The notes beneath the pieces are model-generated. The model made no database searches and was not told the origin of the DNA. It saw nothing but the letters and a program-made list of their open reading frames with translations. From Candidatus Hermodarchaeum yapensis (GTDB lineage: Archaea > Asgardarchaeota > Hermodarchaeia > Hermodarchaeales > Hermodarchaeaceae): a stretch of DNA of 64,000 bases. The DNA lies in contig JAEOSK010000008.1 in the NCBI GenBank assembly GCA_016840405.1, forward strand, positions 1 to 64,000, written 5' to 3'. Made by a program: the position numbers and the translations under genes. Position 1 is the first letter of the stretch. Every line of letters starts with the position of its first letter. Of the stretch, positions 17,677 through 26,456 are shown in pieces.

Positions 17677-19452
17677 GTGCAATATCGTGAGGTTTCCCAA
17701 TTTTATGATCGGTTAGAAAACACGACGAAACGACTTGAAATGATTGATATTCTCGCCGAATTATTCTCAAACTTGGTAGAAACATCTGATGCTGATACGA
17801 TGAATCGAGTCGTCTATCTGACCCAGGGCAAACTTTACCCGGACTGGACGGGTAAACCAGAAATTGGAATAGCGGAGAAAATGGCGATTAACGCAATTGC
17901 CATAGCGCTAGGAATTAATTCTAAACAAGTAACTAAAACAGTTAACACAACTGGTGATATTGGTATTGCTTGTGAACAGTTGTTAACCCAAAAGAGACAA
18001 ACTGCTCTTTTTCAGGTACCCCTTTCAGTTTTACAAGTGTATGAGTCGCTGGTCAAAATTGCTGCTGCACAGGGTACAGGAAGTGCAGACTTCAAAATTC
18101 GGACACTAGCAGGTCTAATCAACGCGGCTATTCCAATTGAAGCTAGATATTTACTCCGGACTGTGACAGGTGCATTGAGACTTGGTATAGCTGAAATGAC
18201 CGTACTCGATGCACTGGCTGTTGCCTTTGCTGGAGGCAAAGAAAATCGAGCAAAAATCGAACGAGCCTACAACATCACCAGCGATTTAGGATACATCGCT
18301 GGATTGATTTCCACAAAAGGGCTTCAGGCTATCGAGGATGTTCATGTATCTTTAGGGAAACCAATTCGAATGATGGCAGCCCAGAAATTATCCACTGCCC
18401 AGGAAATCATCGAAAAATTAGAAGGAAAACTCGCAGGTGAATGGAAACTAGATGGAGAGCGAATGCAAATCCATAAAAATGATCAAGAAATCACGATTTT
18501 TTCTCGCCGGCTTGAACAAATAACTGACATGTACCCTGACGTTGTACAATTAGCAAAAGAGCATTTCACATCTAAAACTTGTATTGTGGAAGGTGAAGCA
18601 GTGGCAGTTGATAAACAAGACACGGAAAAGCTGCTACCTTTTCAAGTGCTCATGCGACGTCGACGAAAATACAAAATTGATGAAATGGTCAAAGAGATAC
18701 CTGTTGCTATTTTCTTTTTTGATTGTCTTTACGTCGATGATATCGATCTCACACAGGAACCCTACTTGAAACGAAGAGCCCATCTCGAACAGATTGTCAA
18801 GAAGAGTAACTATACGCGTCTTGTACCCGCCAAAGAACTGGCTACTTCATCAGATGTAGAAGCTATGTTCCGTGATGCACTAGAACATGGTAGTGAAGGG
18901 CTAATCGTAAAATCTACTGGTTTGAATTCAATTTACCGTGCTGGGGCACGAAGCTGGCTGTGGGTAAAGCTCAAAGAATCTTACCAAGCTCAAGCCATAG
19001 GACCGGTCGATCTTGTTGTAGTAGGTGCGTTTTGGGGAAGAGGTCGACGAGCAAAAACCTATGGCGCTCTGCTTGCGGCGGTTCGTGATGAGGAAAGTGG
19101 TGAATTCAGAACGGTGTGCAAAGTTGGGACTGGCTTCAGTGACGAAGAACTTGAAAAACTTCCGGAACGCTTCAATTCTCTCATCCTTCCCCAGAAAGAT
19201 TCCTTAGTAGATTCTAAGATGAACGCCGATGTTTGGTTCCGCCCTGCCTTGGTCTTTCAAGTAGTGGGAGATGAGATAACTAGGAGCCCAGTTCATACCT
19301 GTGCATTCAATCAAGTGGCACCCAATGAAGGTCTTGCCATACGATTCCCACGATTTGATGGAACTTGGCGTTACGATAAATCACCTGAAGAAGCTACCTC
19401 AGTGAATGATATTATTACGGCATATAATGCCCAAACAAAAATCAGTAAGTAA
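17677..19452 (+). CDS. lig: ATP-dependent DNA ligase
   Basis: 591 residues, typical of archaeal replicative ligase. Seals nicks through an AMP-lysine intermediate. An N-terminal helical DNA-binding domain (about 1-230) precedes the nucleotidyltransferase domain with the active-site motif KLDG near residue 257, motifs around EGEAVAVD, FFFDCLYVD, EGLIVKS and WVKLK, then an OB domain. Start is GTG. The stop is 2 bp from the end of the convergent DUF167 gene. Confidence 0.95.
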   Translation: MQYREVSQFYDRLENTTKRLEMIDILAELFSNLVETSDADTMNRVVYLTQGKLYPDWTGKPEIGIAEKMAINAIAIALGINSKQVTKTVNTTGDIGIACEQLLTQKRQTALFQVPLSVLQVYESLVKIAAAQGTGSADFKIRTLAGLINAAIPIEARYLLRTVTGALRLGIAEMTVLDALAVAFAGGKENRAKIERAYNITSDLGYIAGLISTKGLQAIEDVHVSLGKPIRMMAAQKLSTAQEIIEKLEGKLAGEWKLDGERMQIHKNDQEITIFSRRLEQITDMYPDVVQLAKEHFTSKTCIVEGEAVAVDKQDTEKLLPFQVLMRRRRKYKIDEMVKEIPVAIFFFDCLYVDDIDLTQEPYLKRRAHLEQIVKKSNYTRLVPAKELATSSDVEAMFRDALEHGSEGLIVKSTGLNSIYRAGARSWLWVKLKESYQAQAIGPVDLVVVGAFWGRGRRAKTYGALLAAVRDEESGEFRTVCKVGTGFSDEELEKLPERFNSLILPQKDSLVDSKMNADVWFRPALVFQVVGDEITRSPVHTCAFNQVAPNEGLAIRFPRFDGTWRYDKSPEEATSVNDIITAYNAQTKISK

Positions 19453-19454
19453 CA

Positions 19455-19739
19455 TTATTTCTGCATCATTGCAAGCACTCTATCAGGCTCTAATCCTTCA
19501 ATCAGCAGGGTCTTTTTTTCCGACTTTCTGCCTGAAACAATACGCACATCTTCTATTGAAATTCCAAGGCGTTTCGCAATCACTTTAACAACCTCCGCGT
19601 TTGCCTGACCGCGAACTGGAGGCGCCTTGACGTACACTTGGCAATTTTTTCCCTCATTTAATTCGATGCCTTGCTTCTTTGATCGTGTTATTACTCGAAC
19701 AAAGAGTAAGGTTCCCTTATCGTGAGGCTCAATCATCAC
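19455..19739 (-). CDS. DUF167 (YggU) family protein
   Basis: 94 residues. Matches the small alpha/beta YggU family: the APPVRGQANAEVVKVIAKRL block and the following VRIVSGRKSEKKT are diagnostic. Function of the family is not established. It stands alone on the minus strand between the ligase and the profilin-like gene. Confidence 0.85.
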   Translation of the reverse strand: MMIEPHDKGTLLFVRVITRSKKQGIELNEGKNCQVYVKAPPVRGQANAEVVKVIAKRLGISIEDVRIVSGRKSEKKTLLIEGLEPDRVLAMMQK

Positions 19740-19823
19740 ATTCTGCCAGAACCTTTATCTGCCATATCAAAAATGTCTTACTAAACCAATTGTACTCCGG
19801 CAGTGAGAGGTGTAGGCACAAAA

Positions 19824-20195
19824 ATGTCAGATAATATTCAAGCCTGGGTCAACTATATGCAACAGGTTGATAGCACCATTATGGCTGTTTCCGTCATCCG
19901 AAATGATGGAACTGTAATGTTTACAACTCCAAATTGGACTATCGCTGGGGCTGAAATTCTTTCAGCAATTCAAAGCAAACCACCCAGTATCACAATTCAA
20001 GGAGTTAAATACAGCACAATTCAAGCAACTGATCATCATCTGGTTGCAACAAATGTTCGTGGTCAAGGTTCAATTGTTATCACTGCCGCGCGAGACAAAG
20101 GATATGTAATCGCCTACGTTTCTCCTCAAGGCGATGTGCAGGGCGCTTATGTCGAAATCGCCAAAGCGTCAGCTAACATTGGAGGCTTCATGTAA
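19824..20195 (+). CDS. Profilin-like actin-regulating protein
   Basis: 123 residues from ATG 19824. Size and secondary-structure order match profilin: an N-terminal helix with Trp8 and Tyr11 (AWVNYM, where eukaryotic profilins have W and Y that bind polyproline), a strand pair with NDGTVMF, the IQGVKYSTIQATD segment where profilins have a conserved glycine-rich strand pair, and a C-terminal helix after QGDVQGAYVEIAKAS, matching the profilin C-terminal helix. Profilins bind monomeric actin; Asgard archaea carry functional homologues. No actin gene is in the window. A roadblock/LC7 domain is the main alternative, but that family lacks the N-terminal Trp helix and this strand order. Confidence 0.68.
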   Translation: MSDNIQAWVNYMQQVDSTIMAVSVIRNDGTVMFTTPNWTIAGAEILSAIQSKPPSITIQGVKYSTIQATDHHLVATNVRGQGSIVITAARDKGYVIAYVSPQGDVQGAYVEIAKASANIGGFM

Positions 20196-20221
20196 CTCAG
20201 TCCTGGCAATCACCATCGCAA

Positions 20222-20710
20222 TTGTTCCCTCTTACAATAATACCAAAAATTCACTCTCGGAGTGTGTCCCTCATCAACCCGTCTCCACGTTCAAATAAAC
20301 GGGCATCGGACTCGAAAAACCCTAATGATAAACAAGACGAGCAGTGGATGCTCGATCTTCGACGAAAACGTGACCTCCAAGTGACAGGAAAACCAAAACC
20401 CACCCAACAGCGTAACCTCGAACGATTAAAACACATTCTAAAATCAGAAGGCTTCAAAATTCGTGGAAATCGACTTTTAATTGAGCGTGAAGAGGCAACC
20501 TTTGAAGTTGATCTTAAAATGGGAAATGTTCAAGCCCTGCAAGAGGGAAAAGAACCCCTAATACTCTGCGTTACCCAAGATTCTACACCTTGGGCTAACA
20601 TTGAAGATTTAGCTGACTTCGACCTGTTTCTTCTCTCAATCATCTACCTTCTCGCCCGTGAATCGCTTCCAGAAAGCATCACAGAACAGCTTGAAAATCA
20701 GGAGAATTGA
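20222..20710 (+). CDS. Uncharacterised protein downstream of the profilin-like gene
   Basis: 162 residues from TTG 20222; a GTG at 20264 is an alternative. I do not recognise a family. The N-terminal ~55 residues are polar, low in hydrophobics and rich in Lys, Asn, Ser and Pro, so probably disordered. A compact domain follows (ERLKHILKSEGFKIRG, then alternating strands and a C-terminal helix FLLSIIYLLARESLPE). It begins 26 bp after the profilin-like gene on the same strand and could be cotranscribed with it. Confidence 0.6.
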   Translation: MFPLTIIPKIHSRSVSLINPSPRSNKRASDSKNPNDKQDEQWMLDLRRKRDLQVTGKPKPTQQRNLERLKHILKSEGFKIRGNRLLIEREEATFEVDLKMGNVQALQEGKEPLILCVTQDSTPWANIEDLADFDLFLLSIIYLLARESLPESITEQLENQEN

Positions 20711-20824
20711 GACGGTTTCGGGTTCTGAATTTCTATTCCACGTTCCATCAAATTCTGATGAAACGGGCGGAAACACTTATAGCTAAAAACTATTGAATCG
20801 TCAAGCCCCGTGGAGGAATACCTT

Positions 20825-21829
20825 ATGGCTGTAAAAGTTGCCATCAACGGACTTGGACGAATCGGACGGAATTTTCTCCGTGGCGTGATGAAGGCCAAAG
20901 ATCTAGAAATCGTTGCAGCAAACGACTTAGGCGATACCAATATTGTTGCACATCTACTGAAATATGACTCAATTTATGGACAATATCCTGGAACCATTGA
21001 AGCTGCCCACAATGAAATCATAATCGACAATCACCCTATCAAAATGTTCCGGGAACGAGACCCCGCTAATCTCCCATGGAAAAAACTGGACGTAGCTATC
21101 GCCATTGAAGCTACGGGTGTTTTTCGTGACCGCGACAAAGCTGCATTACACCAAAAGGCGGGTGCACAAAAGGTGATAATTTCTGCCCCTGGAAAAGGAG
21201 AAGATGCCATGTTTGTTCTCGGCGTCAATGACCACACATATGATCCCGACAAGCATAACATCATCTCGAATGCCTCATGCACCACCAACTGTTTTGCTCC
21301 TGTCATCAAAGTTCTAATGGAAACCTATGGAGTCAAACGGGGGTTCATGTCCACCATACACGGATACACACTCGACCAACGAATGCTCGATGCCATCCAC
21401 AAAGACTACCGACGCGCTCGTGCTGCACCCATCAACATCATCCCCACAACAACAGGGGCTGCAAAAGCCATCATCCGATTGTTTCCCCAGCTTGAAGGTA
21501 AACTTGCTGCTATGGCCTATCGCGTACCAGTTCCGGACGGATCAATCATCGATCTCAGCGTTGAACTTGAAAAAACCACAACAAAAGACGAAATTAACCA
21601 AACCTTCCGCAAGGCGGCTCAAACGAATCTCAAGGGAATCTTACAATACAATGAAGATCCCATCGTATCAACCGATATTATCGGTAATCCCCATTCATCC
21701 ATTTTTGACAGTCAACTCACCGAAGTTCTCAGCAACAACTTTGCTCACGTCGTATCATGGTATGATAATGAAGCAGGTTTTAGCACACGGTTAATTGAAC
21801 TTACTCAATTAGTCGCCTCAAAGATGTAA
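20825..21829 (+). CDS. gap: Glyceraldehyde-3-phosphate dehydrogenase, class I (bacterial/eukaryotic type)
   Basis: 334 residues from ATG 20825, with GGAGG 8 bases upstream. Oxidises glyceraldehyde-3-phosphate to 1,3-bisphosphoglycerate. The N-terminal INGLGRIGRNFLR nucleotide-binding loop, Asp34 (NAD preference), the catalytic SNASCTTNC (Cys152), the following His region (TIHGYTLDQ) and the C-terminal SWYDNEAGFSTR all match class I GAPDH, not the class II enzyme most archaea use. This implies a bacterial-type gene acquired by transfer or retained in this lineage. Confidence 0.95.
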   Translation: MAVKVAINGLGRIGRNFLRGVMKAKDLEIVAANDLGDTNIVAHLLKYDSIYGQYPGTIEAAHNEIIIDNHPIKMFRERDPANLPWKKLDVAIAIEATGVFRDRDKAALHQKAGAQKVIISAPGKGEDAMFVLGVNDHTYDPDKHNIISNASCTTNCFAPVIKVLMETYGVKRGFMSTIHGYTLDQRMLDAIHKDYRRARAAPINIIPTTTGAAKAIIRLFPQLEGKLAAMAYRVPVPDGSIIDLSVELEKTTTKDEINQTFRKAAQTNLKGILQYNEDPIVSTDIIGNPHSSIFDSQLTEVLSNNFAHVVSWYDNEAGFSTRLIELTQLVASKM

Positions 21830-21894
21830 AAAAAGAAGGGACACGAGGACTATCTGCAAGAAATAATCCTCATAATCCTTCTCATGAGTATTGG

Positions 21895-22278
21895 TTACTC
21901 CAGTTTTGGTTCTGACAAGAGTTGAGCGAGAAGATGCCCGCCAAAGGTAAGACTTGCAGAGGTTCGCCGCCTACTCGCTGGTTTAGTTTCCAGTAATCCT
22001 GCCTCTTTGAGAACATTTAGGTTAAATTTTGTAGTACTTAGTGGCATACCTAATTTCTGCGAAAGACGATCTGCGAGCCCAGTGGGTGAAAGATCGGGAT
22101 AGTAACGTAGTGTTTGATTTGAAGCAAACAGTAACAGGCGTTGTTTTTCAGTTAATCGTGTTGACGCAAGCTGCGTGAATGCATTCGCTAGGTGTAGCAT
22201 AAAGCGTTCAAAAAGCGGAGTCGAACCCAAGTCATCGAAGAAGTAACCTTCGGTGGAGGATTTCGTAGCCAACCCCAT
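21895..22278 (-). CDS. Winged-helix transcriptional regulator
   Basis: 127 residues. The C-terminal half contains a helix-turn-helix: STRLTEKQRLLLF, then SPTGLADRLSQKLGMPLSTTKFNLNVLKEAGLLE, which reads as DNA-recognition helix plus wing. The family was not pinned down (ArsR/MarR-like in layout). No obvious effector domain. It is the last gene before the accessory region. Confidence 0.65.
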   Translation of the reverse strand: MGLATKSSTEGYFFDDLGSTPLFERFMLHLANAFTQLASTRLTEKQRLLLFASNQTLRYYPDLSPTGLADRLSQKLGMPLSTTKFNLNVLKEAGLLETKPASRRRTSASLTFGGHLLAQLLSEPKLE

Positions 22279-22461
22279 CAGGTTCAGTTGCCATGCATGA
22301 TACCTCCATAATTTATGAGACTTGAGTAAAAGGGCATTAGAAATAACAGTGTATTAACGTTTTGGTCAAGAATTCCTAGCCAGACTACTCACAAAAGCCT
22401 TGGGAATCTAACCGCTACACTAATTTTTTTACAAGGTTTTTTCAAGATTATATCAGGTGAA

Positions 22462-22641
22462 ATGCTCTTGTCGAAAGTTGAATTTGAATATGTTTGCATA
22501 CAAGTTGACCATCACAAAACAATTGCTAAAGCAATTACCCAATACCTACAGGAGGGTTGGCGGCTTCACACTTACCAAGCTGTAGGCTCACCAACCATGG
22601 TAAACCATTATCTGCTCTTCGAAAGGGGCTTGGATTGGTAA
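22462..22641 (+). CDS. Small DUF4177-like protein (copy 1)
   Basis: 59 residues starting at ATG 22462 after an AGGTGA ribosome-binding site. Contains FEYVCIQVDHH, EGWRLHTYQA and NHYLLFERG; the pattern of an N-terminal strand, helix, GW..., and final LLF strand resembles DUF4177-type small proteins of unknown function. A second copy at 26457-26630 has about two-thirds identical residues. The pair brackets the AbiE island. Confidence 0.72.
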   Translation: MLLSKVEFEYVCIQVDHHKTIAKAITQYLQEGWRLHTYQAVGSPTMVNHYLLFERGLDW

Positions 22642-23266
22642 ATCCGCGACAACGTTGGTGGCGTTTACTCAAAGGTCATTTACAATCAGGACTCTAGACA
22701 AGTCGATTTTTAGTCAAGACAATCTGATTTATTACAAAATTTATGAGAAAAGTACAAAATGACAGTTGATGATTCCTGACTTCTAAATTCAGCTCATTCT
22801 TTTCCCAAAGAGTAGTTTTATTTTACCTGCGGGTTTTTGCAGTTTTCATGTATTTTTTTATGGATCCAATTGCTGCAACACCAAACAAGATTAGCCATAA
22901 AATAAGAATGATTAGTGCATGAAGAATTAAATTCCAGAAAATACAATTGTAGTTCCATCTCTTACATTGCCTCTATATTTAAAACACGTAAGCTTTCTTT
23001 CACCGCCCAAAGTCAGGATTTTAGGCATTTGCCATCATATAAAATTCGCAAGAAGATTTCGAAATTTTTTCTTATTGGAGTTACCCTTGATTTTAAACAT
23101 GAAGTTCACCCACTCCTAAGATTAACACGTGAACAGACAAACTTCATACATTTTCAATGGATATCAATAACACATTATAAAAATTTCCGAGTATCTTAGT
23201 AAAATAAAATCTAAAACTAAGAAAAAGAGAAAAATTTATAACATTCTTGATGTCCTCTCCCTTCTG
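22642..23266. other. AT-rich gap ahead of the AbiE operon
   Basis: About 625 bp without a convincing gene. An open frame of 94 codons at 22915-23199 has no recognisable domain, uses many rare and aromatic codons and lacks a ribosome-binding site; I treat it as noise. A short hydrophobic stretch on the minus strand (about 22820-22915) has no start codon. The right end holds the abiE promoter. Confidence 0.5.
23236..23242 (+). promoter_or_regulatory. TATA box of the AbiE operon
   Basis: TTTATAA preceded by an A-rich BRE-like tract lies 25-31 bases upstream of the GTG start at 23267, the spacing expected for a leaderless archaeal transcript. Confidence 0.5.
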
Positions 23267-24496
23267 GTGAAGAGTATGGAGGGCACTTTAGAGGCTTATG
23301 TGTCTCGTGAGATCATCCGAATATATAGAGATCACTCTCTCGTGGCGGTAAACGAGGTTTTACCGGGTCGAATGATTGTCGACTTCCATTTTAAGAAGAG
23401 CGACGACACCGACGTTTTCGTGGAAGTTACTGCTAAGAAGATAGGGCGCACTATGCTCGATTGGATAATCAATATTTACGCGGCGATCTCCAACATTGAA
23501 CCCACATTGATGAGATTCGAGCTGATAGTGGTTGGCCCGGAAGTAGAGGACTCTTTGAGAAAGGAGCTTGAAAAGATTCCAGTGAAGTTGCTGACCTTCG
23601 AGCAGATCGGGATAACAAGTGAAGATGTTCTAAAATTAAGAGAATTTGAGCTACAGAGAAAACGAGAAACTCGGCGTCTTTCACCGGATGAAGCTAAGCT
23701 GGTTGCCACCTGGGAGTCTGAAAACGAGACTATTATCCGTTCTTCTAACGTTCAGGAGGCTTTGGGTTGTTCGCCAGATTATGCATATCTGTTGCTACAC
23801 AGTCTCGAAGAAAAGAAGTGGATAGAGCGAGTTTCCCAAGGTCTATATCAGTTCATCCCTTTAAGCTATGGCTACCCAGACAGAATACCACCTACAAATC
23901 CCTACGTTATCGGTGCCTCTCTCATCGAGCCATACTATTTCAGTTACTACACATCCAACAGTCATTACGGACTCACTACACAGATTCCCTACATGGTATT
24001 CATTGCGACCACTAAGAAGAAGCCAGATTTCGAGTGGTCAGGTAGCAATTTTAAATTCATAACGTTGTCTAAGAACAAGTTCTTTGGTTACAGGAAAGAA
24101 GTAATTTTCGATACGTTAGTGAACATAGCCGAGCAGGAAAAATCACTGGTAGACTCATTCGATAAACCGAGATATGCAGGTGGGGTAGAGCAACTGGCGG
24201 GGATTATGTGGCGAGGGCTCTCCCGAGTCAATAAGGATAAGCTTGTCAAGTATGCGGTAAAGATGAACTCCCATTCCCTTATCCAAAGATTGGGCTTCAT
24301 CATCTCTTTTCTTGCTGAGGAAGATCTCGTGAAGCCACTATCAACCAAACTAGAGAATATGTTACTAGACCATATAGGAAGAACGGTAATATACCTAGAC
24401 TCAAAGAGGCCGAAGTCAGGTAAGATTTCCAAGAAGTGGAGAGTAATCAACAACGTCCCTAGATCTCAGCTGCTAAGCGAAATCGAAATAAGGTGA
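23267..24496 (+). CDS. abiEi: AbiEi-type antitoxin with an extra N-terminal domain
   Basis: 409 residues from GTG 23267 (ATG 23276 possible). The middle and C-terminal parts look like an AbiEi antitoxin: a winged helix (about 155-195, with a Gly-Leu-Tyr-Gln wing as in AbiEi), then PSYGYP-like and YYVSYYTSNSHYGL-type segments and a long helical C-terminus. In front lie ~115 residues absent from ordinary AbiEi: an alpha/beta unit with IVDFHF and VFVEVTAKK that resembles a restriction-endonuclease-like fold, though the exact D...ExK spacing is off, so it may be degenerate. The gene ends 3 bp before the abiEii start. It uses more AGA/AGG arginine codons than the neighbours, suggesting transfer. 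Confidence 0.72.
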   Translation: MKSMEGTLEAYVSREIIRIYRDHSLVAVNEVLPGRMIVDFHFKKSDDTDVFVEVTAKKIGRTMLDWIINIYAAISNIEPTLMRFELIVVGPEVEDSLRKELEKIPVKLLTFEQIGITSEDVLKLREFELQRKRETRRLSPDEAKLVATWESENETIIRSSNVQEALGCSPDYAYLLLHSLEEKKWIERVSQGLYQFIPLSYGYPDRIPPTNPYVIGASLIEPYYFSYYTSNSHYGLTTQIPYMVFIATTKKKPDFEWSGSNFKFITLSKNKFFGYRKEVIFDTLVNIAEQEKSLVDSFDKPRYAGGVEQLAGIMWRGLSRVNKDKLVKYAVKMNSHSLIQRLGFIISFLAEEDLVKPLSTKLENMLLDHIGRTVIYLDSKRPKSGKISKKWRVINNVPRSQLLSEIEIR

Positions 24497-24499
24497 GCA

Positions 24500-25384
24500 A
24501 TGGTGCTGGAGCAAAGACACGTAACCTTTTACGCCCGCTCAAGTGGGATACCAGAAAATAGGGCTGAGCGGGACATAGTTCTAACCTATGTCTTACGCAT
24601 CATGTCTAAAACCATGCTTTCAAGACTAGCTTTCAAAGGTGGAACCTCCCTAAAGAAGATATATTTTGGGAAGACAGGCAGGTTCTCAATGGACCTCGAC
24701 TTTACAAGCATCGATATAAGTCCTAAGGAGTTCCGCGAAGAAATCAAGGGTCTTTTGAACAAAAAGAGCTGGTATGGCATAGACTTCACGGTAGTTGAAG
24801 AAAACCAGACTTCAGAATCCTATCTAGCAGTGGTAAGATACACCCACGAATGGAATCCAGGAACCCTCTTCGAACTCTAGGTTAGCTACCGAGAAGAACC
24901 TATCGTTCCTCCTGTAGAACTTCTTCTCCAGAGTGAGATTTACTTCAAGTATTGCGAGTTCCAAAGATTTCCTGTACAATGTATGCAAAGGGATGAGGTT
25001 CTATCTGAAAAAATTAGAGCAGCTTTCCAAAGAGCCAATAGTAGAGATCTGTACGACCTATACTTATTCTCCGAACTCCCTCATAATAGAGAAACCATCA
25101 AGGCGCTAGTGGCTGTAAAATGTTGGAATGTAAGAGACCCATTCGATTCAAAATTATTCTTTGAGAAGGTGGAAAAAGGTGACTACGACTGGGAAGATCT
25201 CAGAAACCTCGTTCGTAAAGAAAGATTGCCCCTAGAAGAAGAAGTTATCACAAAAGTACTAGACGGATATGAGTATTTAGGAGACATGGATAAAGATCTA
25301 TCTAAAATTATTAGAGATTCAAAGGCGCATAAGGAGAAGAATCTTGTAGCAAAAATATTAGCCCATTTGAGAGACAAGTGCTAA
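24500..25384 (+). pseudogene. abiEii: AbiEii-type nucleotidyltransferase toxin interrupted by an in-frame TAG
   Basis: The first 126 codons encode the toxin's nucleotidyltransferase core: FKGGTSLKK (GGTS at 47-50) and RFSMDLDFT (Asp65, Asp67). A TAG at 24878-24880 then interrupts the frame, but the same frame continues with SYREEP and on to EKIRAAFQRANSRDLYDLYLF, the usual C-terminal signature of AbiEii, and ends at 25384. Only this codon breaks the gene (294 codons in all). The toxin is therefore either inactivated by a nonsense mutation or needs readthrough. TAG ends ordinary genes nearby (tnpB, ileS, the kaiC-like gene), so a general recoding in the host is unlikely. Confidence 0.75.
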
Positions 25385-25607
25385 TCCTAAAAAATTGCTA
25401 ATCAGTCTTTTTAGATATTCTCACTATATACATAAGGCTTTAACCGACCGATTCAAGTTTTTAAGAACCTTTGAGTGAAAAATTCTTCCGGAGAGCTGTT
25501 CGAGGAAGAATAGGAACTAATATTTTTTGGATGAGTTTTATTTTACACAGCGATTCAGATAAGGGTGTGTGAATTTCCCTAGGAATAAAAAAATCAGTGT
25601 CTGAGAT

Positions 25608-25874
25608 GTGTTGCTACAAAAATTAGATTCGATTATAAAGAGAAAGAATGACCTCATTGAGAAAAATCTCACAGAAGAAGTATCTGAACAATACAATGAG
25701 CTTCTGGCTAGGCAAGTCAGCCTTGAAGAAAACCTCAAGAAGCACGACGATGAGTATATGAAGAAAGAAAGGGCGTTTGATCGAAGCAAGTGTCCAATAT
25801 CTACTCCCTTCAATGAGGAATGGAGTTCCTTTAAGCCCTCCCTCAAAGATTCCGGCGATTTTCTTGAGCCTTAA
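25608..25874 (+). CDS. Possible small coiled-coil protein
   Basis: 88 residues from TTG 25608. Highly charged with heptad-like spacing over the first 60 residues (LLQKLDSIIKRKNDLIEK and so on), then a short Pro/Ser-rich tail. No family recognised. It lies inside the accessory region downstream of the AbiE genes. Codon content and the weak start make it only a possible gene. Confidence 0.35.
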   Translation: MLLQKLDSIIKRKNDLIEKNLTEEVSEQYNELLARQVSLEENLKKHDDEYMKKERAFDRSKCPISTPFNEEWSSFKPSLKDSGDFLEP

Positions 25875-26022
25875 AAACATGAAGATTGCCTCGATGATTC
25901 TAACAGCCCGGGTAATAAAGAGCTCAGAAGAAACTGTTTATAGAAACTTAGGGTAAATTAACGAAGAATATTAGTTCCTCTGCTAAACTTTTGCTAACTG
26001 ACAGTTTACTGATCCTAAACTG

Positions 26023-26388
26023 TCATAATACCTTTTTCCAGACAATAAAGAGCAATGAGATTATTAGTCCAAATCCCAAAGAGCCAACCTAAATCATAAT
26101 GGTCAATAGCCAAGCTTGTTTTGTTAAAGGTGGACTCCGCCTAACTAAAAAAATTCCGCTAGTAGCGAAACCTGCTGCGACATATAACCAAATGCAAAAC
26201 AAGAAACCTAGAAAAAGCAAAACTACCTGCATTAGGGCACTGTATAGTTGCTCTGGTTGAAGTTGAGTAAGAAACAAGGTTATGCTTGTGAAAACAAAAC
26301 CGGCCATGAGAGAAGCCAAACTTACAATGGTTCCCGAGTGTTTTAGATAATCCGAATAGTCTGTACCCGATTCCGTCACTTCCTCCAC
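26023..26388 (-). pseudogene. Small membrane protein broken by an in-frame TAG
   Basis: From ATG 26388 the first 99 codons encode two to three membrane segments (VSLASLMAGFVFTSITLFL, LMQVVLLFLGFLFCIWLYV and AWLLTIMI). A TAG at 26089-26091 follows, but the frame continues for 21 codons with a further hydrophobic stretch (SLGFGLIISLLFIVW) and ends with Lys-Lys-Val-Leu and TGA at 26023-26025. The continuation looks like the natural last membrane segment. Family unknown. This is the second TAG interruption in the same island. Start is divergent from the second DUF4177-like gene. Confidence 0.5.
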
Positions 26389-26456
26389 CTAGTAACTCAA
26401 TGAGCTGCTAATCCTTTTATCCCTATTCTTGTTGTGTTATCATAGGTGAAAGCCAT

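Noticed and set aside
22915-23199. 94-codon open frame upstream of the AbiE genes
   Set aside because: No ribosome-binding site, no domain, composition like random AT-rich DNA.
24878-24880. Genome-wide pyrrolysine or glutamine reading of TAG
   Set aside because: TAG ends several intact housekeeping genes here (ileS, uppS, the Lsm gene, the KaiC-like gene), and no family-like sequence was noticed beyond them.
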